The position numbers were made by a program, and so were the translations under genes. Shown here in pieces: positions 1-7,681 of a DNA stretch of 17,168 nucleotides. The notes below the pieces were generated by a model, which ran no database searches, had not been told where the DNA came from, and was given only the letters and a program-made list of their open reading frames with translations. The stretch is from Bacteroidales bacterium UBA1757 (GTDB lineage Bacteria; Bacteroidota; Bacteroidia; Bacteroidales; UBA1402), in assembly GCA_002315625.1 (NCBI GenBank), contig DCHH01000004.1:1-17168 (forward strand), written 5' to 3'. The stretch's first letter is position 1. The number at the start of each line of letters is the position of its first letter.

Positions 1-289
1 GGATGATGACGTTTTCACCAAGGGCATTCTTTCGGTTTGTCACGCTAGACAGCCCTACTGCTATGATGGCAATGGGGATTGCCGCTTCAAATACCTGTCC
101 CACTTTCAGGCCAAGATATGCAGCCGCTGCAGAGAACAGGACTGCCATAAGCACGCCCCAGGTCACTGACCATGCATTTGCCTCGGGCACCGCCTTGTCC
201 GGCGCCATAACGGGTTCATAAACTTCTCCTTCCTTCAGTTCGCGGTACGCGTTTTCCGGCAGTTCTGCCAACTTGTTCTGTTCTTCCAT
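1..289 (-). CDS. OPT family oligopeptide transporter, N-terminal fragment
   Basis: The first 96 residues of a minus-strand gene are visible; the rest lies beyond the left edge. The start is the ATG at 289-287. The N-terminus is a short charged cytoplasmic stretch (residues 1-37, with NAYRELKEGEVYEPVM at 13-28). A membrane segment follows at about 40-58, ending in AAAAYLGLKVGQ (54-65), then a second hydrophobic segment at 69-82 and the motif TNRKNALGEN (84-93). This order is typical of the prokaryotic OPT family, inner-membrane permeases for small peptides and, in some members, metal chelates. The substrate cannot be told from this fragment. The gene starts 10 nt after the stop of the beta-galactosidase gene, so the two are probably co-transcribed. 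There is no Shine-Dalgarno. Family membership is recognised from sequence; peptide transport is inferred from the family. Confidence 0.88.
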   Translation of the reverse strand, partial: MEEQNKLAELPENAYRELKEGEVYEPVMAPDKAVPEANAWSVTWGVLMAVLFSAAAAYLGLKVGQVFEAAIPIAIIAVGLSSVTNRKNALGENVII

Positions 290-299
290 ATTGAAATGC

Positions 300-3200
300 T
301 TATCTCAGCGGTGTGAGTTTGAATGTAAATGAATAATCCTTGTAGGACAGGCGGTACTGCTCCATAGGAATTGCGCCCCAGCTGTTCACGCAGGCAAGAC
401 CCGACTGGAATCCGTCAATAAGAAGGTTTGTATAGTCAGCCTTCTCCACTTCGGGGAAATGCCCCTGCATCTTTTGCACGCCCTCGTCCAATGACTCGAT
501 TGAATAGTGCAATGCGCTGACATAGAACGGAGTCTCGGCAGTAATCATCAGTCCCTTACCGCCCTTAGTGGTCTGCTTCCACCAGCGCACGTCGGACTTG
601 GTGCCGGTCTCCTGAGGACGGATGTAGGGATATGCCTGCTCGTCGGCAGTCAGACGGTAGTGCCCGAGGAAGGCCGAAGTCTTGCGGTCGGCATAGTTTT
701 CAATCGGGCCGCGGCCGTAGAAGTCGCTGTACTCGAAATTGTAAGGAATCTGCATCTGAATGCCGAAGCGGAACATGTTCTGCACCTTCGCGCCAGGGGT
801 AGCCGTCATCTTCTCATTGATGATGATGTCACCTTCAAGTCCGATGGTATAGGTCATGTCAAGAGTAGCCTGGACATCTGGCATTTCGTATTGCGCCGTC
901 ACTTCCACACTTGCCTCTCCCTCATTGACGTTTAACGATTTCAGTTTCAGGACGGGATGACACCAGGCCCTGTACCTGCGCTGGAGACCTGCGCCGAAGT
1001 CGTTATCGGTCGGAGCACGCCAGAAATTCGGGGTAAGAAGTCCGTCCTCCTTCAGCATGCTGCGGCCTGCCACCTCATAGCGGCTCAGATAGCCTGAATG
1101 ACGGTTCCACTCCATAACGAAGTCCTCACCCTCGACAATCAGCCAGTTCACATCATTATGGCGTACTGTTATAGACTTGCCCGCCTCGTTGGGATTAGCA
1201 GACTTTTTCAGTGCCACAGACTCGAAGGCCCAATCCTTGATAGCCATCTGGGCACGTGACACAACCTGTCCGGCAGAAATCAGTCCGCAGGCTTTTTTCT
1301 GCTTGAAAAGTACATTGACCAGCACTTCCTTGGCTTCGGACAGTTCATCGAGTTGATAGGGCAGTGTCACCTCAACCTTCTGCTGGGGGGCTGCAGTGAT
1401 ATTCTCAACAGTTCCCTGCTGCACCTCACGGCCGTCGCAGAGCAATGTCCACTCCAGACGATATGCCTTCAGGTCGGTAAAAAAGTTCTCGTTATAGACA
1501 GAAATCTTTCCCTTTGCAAGATCCGCCGGGGTTGCCCAGATATTCTGATAGAAATATCCGACCTCATCGAAATGGGGGTTGGGAACACGGTCCGGGCTGA
1601 TAAGTCCGTTATCGTTGAAGTTCTGGTCATGAATATCGTAGCGGTTGTAATCGCCGCCGTAGGCATAGATTTCAACGCCGTTCTTTCCCTTTCCGCGGAG
1701 AGACTGATCGACATAGTCCCAGATAAAGCCGCCCTGGAACTTCGGGTACTTGCGAACCAAATCCCAGTATTCCTTGAAACCGCCTTCCGAATTACCCATG
1801 GCATGTGCGTACTCACACTGAATCAGCGGGCACTGGTCCTGAGGGGCAGTGCTCTCACAATATGCTGCACACCATTTGTAGTCGTAGTACATCGGGCAGA
1901 AAATGTCAGTATGAGAAGCCTTTTCGGCACGCTCGTACTGGCATGCGCGGCTTGGGTCGGCCTTCTTTACCCACTCGTAAGCCCTAATGAAGTTATCGCC
2001 GTCGCCAGCCTCGTTTCCGAGCGACCAGAATATGACACTCGGATGGTTGTAGTTGCGCTGCACATTGCGCTGGTTACGCTCCAGAATTGTCTGGGCATAC
2101 AGCGGATTCTTGCCCAAAGTCTTTTCGCCATAGCCCATGCCGTGTGCTTCGTTGTCAGCCTCAGCAATCATATAGATACCATATTCGTCGCATAACTGGT
2201 AGAAGAAATCGTCATCGGGATAGTGGCATGTACGAACGGCATTGACATTGTATGCCTTCATGATTTTCACATCCTGCAGCATCCGCTCTCGGCTCACGTA
2301 GTAGCCTCCGTCGGGATCCATCTCATGACGGTTGACACCCTTGAAAAGGACTGCCTTACCATTAATCAATAAATTGCTTCCCTTCAGTTCAATCTTCCGG
2401 AATCCCACCTTGACCGGAACTGTGCTGACAACTTTATTGCCGGACTTGACAGTCGCCATAAGGGTATATAAATAAGGTGACTCGGCCGACCACTTCTCAG
2501 GATTTTCAATCTTGAGCAAAGTCTCAGACTTGACACCCGAAGCCTCAGCCACAACATTCTTTGACGCATCGTAGAGCTTCAAATCGACAACGGCATTGCC
2601 CTTCACCCAGGTCTGAACCTTCAGCGAGCCGTTCACATACTGCTCGTCAAGGTCGGGAATCACACGAATATCCTCAAGTGAAGCCTGTTTTTCAACTGCA
2701 TACAGGTAGCAGTCACGGCTCACACCGCAAAGACGCCAGAAATCCTGGTCCTCCATATATGTGCCGTCGCACCAGCGGAACACCTGAAAGGCAAAGAGAT
2801 TCTCGCCCTCTTTAATATAAGGTGTGATATCGAACTCTGACTGAAGCTTGCTATCTTCTCCGTAGCCGGCGAACTTGCCATTTACCCAGAGATAGATATT
2901 TGATGTTACCGAGCCGAAATGGGCAATCACCCGTTTTCCCTTCCATGCAGCCGGAATGGTAATGCTGCGACGGTATGAGCCGACATGATTGTCAGCAACC
3001 GGGGCATACGGCGGATTGTTCTTATACTGGTTCTCCCACGCGTATGACATATTCACATACTGTGGGTCACCATATCCGTTCAGCTCCCAAATACCAGGAA
3101 CCGGCATAGTAGCCCATCCCTTGTCATTGAAATCGGTTCGGAAGAAATCTGTCGGTCGCCGGTCGGCATCCTTCACCCAGTTGAACTTCCACACACCGTT

Positions 3201-3416
3201 CAGCGACATGTAGTTAGCGGAAAGCATCGGGCATCCTTTCCATGCGGCATCCTCCGATTCATAGCCGAACCAGGCGGCATGCATGGGAAGACGGTTGACA
3301 GCGTTAACATTAGGATCCTGCCATTCCTTGAAAGTCTGGGCCTTCATGGGCAAAACCGAAAAAACTAATACCAAGAGCGTTGCAGCAAGCAACCGGAGAT
3401 GGGAAACTGGTCTCAT
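300..3416 (-). CDS. Secreted glycoside hydrolase family 2 beta-galactosidase (large LacZ type)
   Basis: A 1038-residue enzyme expected to hydrolyse terminal beta-D-galactosides. Residues 1-26 form a signal peptide (positive MRPVSHLR, hydrophobic core, cleavage likely after KA-26), so it is exported, unlike cytoplasmic E. coli LacZ. The order is that of LacZ: an N-terminal sugar-binding jelly roll (about 60-240), an immunoglobulin-like domain (about 245-340), a TIM barrel (about 342-640), a second linker domain, and the C-terminal Bgal_small_N domain from about 755. Catalytic landmarks are present: NRHE (H364), the THCHYP-like site with H398, acid/base E469 in SLGNEAGDG, and nucleophile E535 in CEYAHAMGNS. 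PNFWRAPTDNDFG (796-808) opens the last domain. Length matches full-size LacZ. It lies upstream of the OPT gene and divergent from the rhamnose genes. Polysaccharide side chains such as pectic galactan are an inferred substrate; other galactosides are equally possible. Confidence 0.94.
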   Translation of the reverse strand: MRPVSHLRLLAATLLVLVFSVLPMKAQTFKEWQDPNVNAVNRLPMHAAWFGYESEDAAWKGCPMLSANYMSLNGVWKFNWVKDADRRPTDFFRTDFNDKGWATMPVPGIWELNGYGDPQYVNMSYAWENQYKNNPPYAPVADNHVGSYRRSITIPAAWKGKRVIAHFGSVTSNIYLWVNGKFAGYGEDSKLQSEFDITPYIKEGENLFAFQVFRWCDGTYMEDQDFWRLCGVSRDCYLYAVEKQASLEDIRVIPDLDEQYVNGSLKVQTWVKGNAVVDLKLYDASKNVVAEASGVKSETLLKIENPEKWSAESPYLYTLMATVKSGNKVVSTVPVKVGFRKIELKGSNLLINGKAVLFKGVNRHEMDPDGGYYVSRERMLQDVKIMKAYNVNAVRTCHYPDDDFFYQLCDEYGIYMIAEADNEAHGMGYGEKTLGKNPLYAQTILERNQRNVQRNYNHPSVIFWSLGNEAGDGDNFIRAYEWVKKADPSRACQYERAEKASHTDIFCPMYYDYKWCAAYCESTAPQDQCPLIQCEYAHAMGNSEGGFKEYWDLVRKYPKFQGGFIWDYVDQSLRGKGKNGVEIYAYGGDYNRYDIHDQNFNDNGLISPDRVPNPHFDEVGYFYQNIWATPADLAKGKISVYNENFFTDLKAYRLEWTLLCDGREVQQGTVENITAAPQQKVEVTLPYQLDELSEAKEVLVNVLFKQKKACGLISAGQVVSRAQMAIKDWAFESVALKKSANPNEAGKSITVRHNDVNWLIVEGEDFVMEWNRHSGYLSRYEVAGRSMLKEDGLLTPNFWRAPTDNDFGAGLQRRYRAWCHPVLKLKSLNVNEGEASVEVTAQYEMPDVQATLDMTYTIGLEGDIIINEKMTATPGAKVQNMFRFGIQMQIPYNFEYSDFYGRGPIENYADRKTSAFLGHYRLTADEQAYPYIRPQETGTKSDVRWWKQTTKGGKGLMITAETPFYVSALHYSIESLDEGVQKMQGHFPEVEKADYTNLLIDGFQSGLACVNSWGAIPMEQYRLSYKDYSFTFKLTPLR

Positions 3417-3475
3417 AATGATGTATTTTACAAATGATTTCTTAATAAATTACGGGGTATCAATATGTTTTCGGG

Positions 3476-3506
3476 CAAAGATAAGCACTCTCCTTTGCTT
3501 TTTCAA
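3476..3506 (-). promoter_or_regulatory. Predicted Bacteroidetes promoter for the beta-galactosidase gene
   Basis: On the minus strand a TTG (3506-3504) is followed after 20 nt by TATCTTTG (3483-3476). This is an exact match to the TAnnTTTG -7 box at the expected distance from a -33 TTG. Transcription would start near 3469, giving a leader of about 50 nt before the ATG at 3416. The match is seen in the sequence; promoter function is inferred. Confidence 0.6.
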
Positions 3507-3525
3507 TACTATTGGAGTATCTTTA
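3494..3525 (+). promoter_or_regulatory. Predicted Bacteroidetes promoter for the rha cassette
   Basis: TTTG (3494-3497), a 20-nt spacer and TATCTTTA (3518-3525) match the Bacteroidetes TTTG / TAnnTTTG promoter except for the last base of the -7 box. Transcription would start near 3532, about 40 nt before the rhaB ATG. The imperfect -7 box would fit a promoter that needs an activator. It interleaves with the opposite promoter, whose TTG lies inside this spacer. Confidence 0.55.
3504..3520. repeat. Overlapping short dyads inside the shared promoter
   Basis: Two small inverted repeats overlap here: CAATA-C-TATTG (3504-3514) and ATACT-ATTGG-AGTAT (3506-3520), both with perfect 5-bp arms. They lie between the -33 and -7 boxes of the rhaB promoter and cover the -33 element of the opposite promoter. 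A repressor or activator bound here could act on both. In A/T-rich DNA such short dyads also arise by chance. Confidence 0.35.
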
Positions 3526-3570
3526 CGCACAAAATGCAATCATACTGACAATCGCAAATTTTTATAGAAT

Positions 3571-5043
3571 ATGTATACATTTCTAGCATTTGACTTAGGT
3601 GCCACCAGCGGACGCTCCATAATAGCCACCGTGGGCGACGGCAAATTCTCAATGAAGGAACTTACAAGGTTCCCCAATATGACCCTTCCCATCCACGGGA
3701 AATTCTACTGGAACATCTACAGCCTGTACGATGCAATGCGTGCCGGACTTGTCGCAGCCGGCAAGGAGGGGCTGAAAGTCGATGCCATCGGTATTGACAC
3801 CTGGGGAGTCGATATTGTCTGCTTCGGCAAGGACGGAGCCCCGCTCGGCTGTCCGAGGGCCTACCGTGACCCTTACACAGAGGGAATGCCTGAAGAATTC
3901 TTCAAGAAGGTGTCGCGCAAGGAGGTCTATGACCTGACCGGCATCCAGATAATGAACTTCAACACCCTTTACCAGTTGTTCGCCCTCAAACAGGAGAGCA
4001 ATTCAGCCATAGAAGCTGCCGACAAAATCCTCTTCATGCCCGACGCACTATCCTACCTGCTGACCGGCAAGATGATATGCGAATATACGATAGCCTCCAC
4101 CTCCCAGATACTCAATCCCCGCACCAAGAAGCTGGAAGACAAGCTTTTGGAGGCAGCAGGCGTAAGTCCCGACCTCTTCCCGGAAATCATATATCCCGGC
4201 GTTGTAATCGGCCCACTTCTTGACGACCTGGCCGAAGAGAGCGGACTGGGTAAAGTCCCTGTAGTTGCCGTTGCAGGTCACGACACAGGTTCAGCCGTGG
4301 CCGCCGTTCCCGCTGAGGGTGAAGGCTTTGCATACCTTAGCTCCGGCACCTGGTCACTCATGGGTATCGAGGTCAAAGACCCGATTATCAACGACGCCTC
4401 GTTCAGTCTGAACTTCACCAATGAAGGCGGTGTTGACGGCACGACCCGCTTCCTGAAGAATATCACCGGCATGTGGCTGCTTGAACAGTGCCGCAAGGAG
4501 TGGAAGAAGAAACAGAACGTCACATACTCCTATCCGACAATCTATGAAATGGCCTCATCGTCAGAGCCTTTCCGCTGTCTGGTAGATCCTGATGACCCGT
4601 CATTCGCCAATCCTCCAAGCATGGTCAAGGCCATCGAGGACTACTGTGTGGCCACCGGCCAGCAGGCCCCGCAGACCCATGCCCAGTTCATCCGCTGCAT
4701 TTTCGACAGCCTTGCGCTGAAATACAGAAAGGTTCTGGAAGATTTGCAGAATGTCGCCCCGTTCAAGATTGAAAAACTTCACGTAATCGGCGGCGGCGCA
4801 CTGAATCCCATCATGGACCAGTTCACGGCCAATGCAATCGGTCTGCCCGTCGTGGCAGGTCCGTCAGAGGCAACAGCCATAGGCAATATCATGATGCAGG
4901 CCAAGGCTCTCGGAGTGGTAAAGGACCTCAAGGAGATGCGCCAGCTGATTTCCAAGTCAATCGAGACGCAGATTTTCTTCCCCAAGGATACAATGACATG
5001 GCAGCTTGCCTACGAACATTTCATCAAAATCACATCTAAATAA
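3571..5043 (+). CDS. rhaB: L-rhamnulokinase (FGGY carbohydrate kinase)
   Basis: A 490-residue cytoplasmic kinase that phosphorylates L-rhamnulose at O1 with ATP, the second step of rhamnose breakdown. The N-terminal ATPase-fold phosphate loop is DLGATSGR (8-15), the form typical of rhamnulokinases. DTWGVD (76-81) is a sugar-binding block, AGHDTGSAV (235-243) carries the expected catalytic base D238, and YLSSGTWSLMG (255-265) plus the HVIGGGALNP block near residues 407-416 belong to the C-terminal domain. Length fits the family. It is the first gene of a plus-strand unit and its stop is 6 nt before rhaA, which supports rhamnulose over fuculose or xylulose as substrate. The start follows an A/T-rich leader without a Shine-Dalgarno. 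In Bacteroides literature this gene is called rhaK. Confidence 0.93.
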   Translation: MYTFLAFDLGATSGRSIIATVGDGKFSMKELTRFPNMTLPIHGKFYWNIYSLYDAMRAGLVAAGKEGLKVDAIGIDTWGVDIVCFGKDGAPLGCPRAYRDPYTEGMPEEFFKKVSRKEVYDLTGIQIMNFNTLYQLFALKQESNSAIEAADKILFMPDALSYLLTGKMICEYTIASTSQILNPRTKKLEDKLLEAAGVSPDLFPEIIYPGVVIGPLLDDLAEESGLGKVPVVAVAGHDTGSAVAAVPAEGEGFAYLSSGTWSLMGIEVKDPIINDASFSLNFTNEGGVDGTTRFLKNITGMWLLEQCRKEWKKKQNVTYSYPTIYEMASSSEPFRCLVDPDDPSFANPPSMVKAIEDYCVATGQQAPQTHAQFIRCIFDSLALKYRKVLEDLQNVAPFKIEKLHVIGGGALNPIMDQFTANAIGLPVVAGPSEATAIGNIMMQAKALGVVKDLKEMRQLISKSIETQIFFPKDTMTWQLAYEHFIKITSK

Positions 5044-5049
5044 TATATT

Positions 5050-6306
5050 ATGGCAAACGTAAAAAACATTATCAACGCTTACGAAATAGCAAAGGAACGC
5101 TATGCCGAGTATGGTGTCGATACCGACAAGGTTTTGGAACAGCTTCAGGATTTTCATCTTAGCATGCACTGCTGGCAGGCCGACGACGTGGCCGGCTTCG
5201 AAGTACAGGCTGGTGCCCTGAGCGGCGGCATCCAGGCCACCGGCAACTATCCCGGCAAGGCCCGCAACATCGACGAACTCCGAGCCGACATTCTGAAGGC
5301 CAAGTCTCTGATTCCAGGCACCCATCGTCTTAACCTCCATGAAATCTACGGTGATTTCCAGGGTAAGGTGGTTGACCGCGACGAGGTTACTGCCGACTAC
5401 TTCCAGAGCTGGATGCAGTGGGGCAAGGAGAACGACACGAAGCTCGACTTCAACAGCTCATCCTTTTCACATCCCAAGAGCGGAAGCCTCAGCCTTTCAA
5501 ACCCCGACAAGGGCATACGCGATTTCTGGATCGAGCACACAAAGCGCTGCCGTGACATCGCCGACGCAATGGGTAAGGCCCAGGGTGACCACTGTATCAT
5601 GAATGTATGGGTACACGACGGTTGCAAGGACGTAAGTGTGAACCATTACCTCTACCGCGAACTGCTGAAGGACTCCCTCGACCAGATTTTCGTCGAGAAG
5701 AAGGAGAACATGAAGGACTGTATCGAAGGAAAGGTCTTCGGCATCGGTCTGGAGAGCTTCACCGTTGGCAGCCATGACTTCTACACTGCATACGCAGCCA
5801 AGAACGGCAAGATTCCGACAATCGACACCGGTCACTATCATCCGACGGAGAGCCCCGCCGACAAGGTCAGCGCCCTGCTCAACTTCGTCCCCGAACTGAT
5901 GCTCCACGTAAGCCGTCCAATCCGCTGGGACTCAGACCATGTCACCATTATGGACGACCCGACCCTCGACCTGTTCAGCGAAATCGTGCGTGCCGGTGCC
6001 CTGGAGCGCGTCCACTACGGACTTGACTACTTCGACGGTGCAATCAACCGCCTCGGCGCATACGTCATCGGCAGCCGTGCCGCCCAGAAGTGCATGCTCC
6101 GCGCCTTGCTTGAACCCTCGAAGAAAATCAGCGAAATGGAAATCGCCGGAAAGGGATTCCAGGTGCTCGCCCTTCTGGAAGAGTGCAAGGCCCTGCCCTG
6201 GAATGCCGTCTATGACATGTTCTGCGTAAAGAACAATGTCCCGGTCGGCGACGGTTTCATTCCTGAGATTCTCAAATACGAGTACAGCGTGACTTCAAAT
6301 CGTTAA
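5050..6306 (+). CDS. rhaA: L-rhamnose isomerase
   Basis: A 418-residue enzyme, almost the same length as E. coli RhaA (419), that converts L-rhamnose to L-rhamnulose in the cytoplasm using divalent metal ions. The N-terminus contains FHLSMHCWQADDVAGFE (35-51) and SGGIQATGNYPG (58-69), both hallmarks of the family. The TIM-barrel metal and substrate residues sit in GIGLESF (231-237), DTGHYHPTE (259-267) and IRWDSDHV (291-298), with GLDYFDGAINR further on. Nothing is missing or truncated. It lies 6 nt after rhaB and 18 nt before the MFS permease gene, in one likely operon. The name follows E. coli usage; in Bacteroides literature the isomerase is called rhaI and rhaA is used for the aldolase. 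Confidence 0.97.
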   Translation: MANVKNIINAYEIAKERYAEYGVDTDKVLEQLQDFHLSMHCWQADDVAGFEVQAGALSGGIQATGNYPGKARNIDELRADILKAKSLIPGTHRLNLHEIYGDFQGKVVDRDEVTADYFQSWMQWGKENDTKLDFNSSSFSHPKSGSLSLSNPDKGIRDFWIEHTKRCRDIADAMGKAQGDHCIMNVWVHDGCKDVSVNHYLYRELLKDSLDQIFVEKKENMKDCIEGKVFGIGLESFTVGSHDFYTAYAAKNGKIPTIDTGHYHPTESPADKVSALLNFVPELMLHVSRPIRWDSDHVTIMDDPTLDLFSEIVRAGALERVHYGLDYFDGAINRLGAYVIGSRAAQKCMLRALLEPSKKISEMEIAGKGFQVLALLEECKALPWNAVYDMFCVKNNVPVGDGFIPEILKYEYSVTSNR

Positions 6307-6324
6307 CCACCAAAATAAAAACTC

Positions 6325-7668
6325 ATGGCAAAGAATAGCAGTCTGAAGAGCACAATCGCAGTATCGCTCACAAACTACCTTGATGCCGGTGCCATCGTGG
6401 CCGGTGCCAGCGGACTCACGCTGTGGCAGCACTACCTGGGGCTTACCGAACTACACCTCGGCTGGCTTAACTTCATCAGCGCCAACTGTCTGGGTGCCGC
6501 TCTGGGTGCCATCATCGGCGGTTTCCTGGCCGACAAGTACGGAAGAAAGTTCATTTACACATACAACCTTATTGTATATATGGTCGGAGTTCTGCTCGTA
6601 ATGTGTTCGGTCAACTTCCCGATGCTGCTCATGGGCTTCCTCGTGACGGGTATCTCCGTGGGCATCGGCGTGCCGGCATCCTGGACCTATATTTCCGAAA
6701 GTTCCGAGGTGAACAAACGGGGCCGCAACATCTGCATCTCACAGATGTCATGGGGCTGCGGACCGATGATTATCCTTCTGCTGGGCATGCTTTTCGCTCC
6801 CGGCGGACTGCTCTTCAACTGGGTTGAGGCAATCGGCCATGCAGTAGGTGGAGCCGACCTGAGCGGAGACGCCCTGAACGTATTCAGTTCACGAGTCGTC
6901 TTCTTCTCGCTTTTCGTTGTGGCATTCATCGCCTGGAACATGCAGCGCAAGCTCGAAGAGTCAGGCGACTGGAAAGCCACCAAGGAAGAAGCCAAGGCCA
7001 AGGGAGAGGACAACGGTCTTATCCATGCCTTCGGCGTCCTTTTCAGCAACCGGAAAGCCGTCAAGACCGTCTGTTTCCTGGCAGCCATCTATCTGACTTG
7101 GAACCTCGTAGCCTCTGTCATGGGTTTCTTCCAGCCCCATATCTATGAAACGGCCGGCGGACTCTCCAACGAGTATGCCAACATGCTTTCATGCGTGGGC
7201 TGGGCTATCGTGGTGGCCATCACCTTCGGCATTTCTTTCATCATCGACAAAGTGCCCCACCGTCTTCTCTATATCCTCGGTCTTCTGGCCGCCCTCGCTA
7301 CATGGGTCGTGATTATTGCCGGCGTGAACGGAATGGTCGGACTTTGGGCATTCTCAATTCTCTGGGGTATCAACGGCGGTATCTCCGTTCAGATTTTCTA
7401 CGCTCTGTGGGGCTCAGAACTGTTCCCAGCCAAGTTCCGCGCTGGTGCACAAGGACTTATGTTCTTCATCGTCCGCGGTCTTTCAGCTATCTGGGGCCTT
7501 ATCTTCACCTCGATTTACGGAGAAAACGGCGAAGGTTTCACAGTAGCCGCATGGTGCATGATTGTACTGCTGCTCATCTCGCTCGTGGTCGGTGTCATCG
7601 GAGCACCCAACACCCGTGGCAAGTCACTCGCACAGATTACAAAGGAACGCTACGGAGAGGATTTCTGA
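6325..7668 (+). CDS. Sugar-porter-type MFS permease, probable L-rhamnose transporter
   Basis: A 447-residue inner-membrane protein with about 12 hydrophobic segments. The major-facilitator signature is GGFLADKYGRK (65-75) between membrane segments 2 and 3. ISESSEVNKRGRN (123-135) matches the sugar-porter PESPR-like site, GSELFPAKFRAGAQG is the matching block in the second half, and PNTRGKSL (428-435) matches the C-terminal PETKG(R)SLEEI motif. A long charged cytoplasmic loop (about 206-228) joins the two halves. It follows rhaA by 18 nt, which suggests proton-coupled rhamnose uptake. That substrate is inferred from position only. It is not of the RhaT type (drug/metabolite-transporter-like, 10 segments) found with rhamnose genes elsewhere. 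The stop lies 3 bp from the stop of murF on the other strand. Confidence 0.88.
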   Translation: MAKNSSLKSTIAVSLTNYLDAGAIVAGASGLTLWQHYLGLTELHLGWLNFISANCLGAALGAIIGGFLADKYGRKFIYTYNLIVYMVGVLLVMCSVNFPMLLMGFLVTGISVGIGVPASWTYISESSEVNKRGRNICISQMSWGCGPMIILLLGMLFAPGGLLFNWVEAIGHAVGGADLSGDALNVFSSRVVFFSLFVVAFIAWNMQRKLEESGDWKATKEEAKAKGEDNGLIHAFGVLFSNRKAVKTVCFLAAIYLTWNLVASVMGFFQPHIYETAGGLSNEYANMLSCVGWAIVVAITFGISFIIDKVPHRLLYILGLLAALATWVVIIAGVNGMVGLWAFSILWGINGGISVQIFYALWGSELFPAKFRAGAQGLMFFIVRGLSAIWGLIFTSIYGENGEGFTVAAWCMIVLLLISLVVGVIGAPNTRGKSLAQITKERYGEDF

Positions 7669-7681
7669 GAATTACAGAAGT
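7661..7681. terminator. Small dyad across the permease/murF convergent stops
   Basis: TTCTG (7663-7667) and CAGAA (7675-7679) form a 5-bp stem around a 7-nt loop, extendable to 7 pairs with one G-U. The stem-loop spans both stop codons of the two converging genes, so it could stop transcription from either side. It lacks a strong G/C stem and a clear T-tract, so the call is tentative. Confidence 0.22.

Larger units (their letters stand above)
3417..3570. promoter_or_regulatory. Shared divergent regulatory region (beta-galactosidase / rhaB)
   Basis: This 154-bp gap separates the divergently transcribed beta-galactosidase and rhaB genes and is clearly A/T-richer than the flanking genes. It holds one Bacteroidetes-type promoter in each direction (listed separately) and small inverted repeats between their boxes. 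No small gene or RNA gene was seen in it. Confidence 0.6.

Noticed and set aside
1353..2195. A 280-codon plus-strand frame opposite the beta-galactosidase gene
   Set aside because: The opposite strand encodes the GH2 catalytic domain with both catalytic Glu residues. The shadow frame has no recognisable domain.
3283..3567. A 94-codon plus-strand frame running through the divergent promoter region up to rhaB
   Set aside because: It begins inside the beta-galactosidase signal-peptide region on the other strand and covers both predicted promoters. It has no leader or family resemblance.
3571..5043. Fuculokinase or xylulokinase as an alternative for the FGGY kinase
   Set aside because: The DLGATSGR N-terminus and the neighbouring L-rhamnose isomerase fit rhamnulokinase better.
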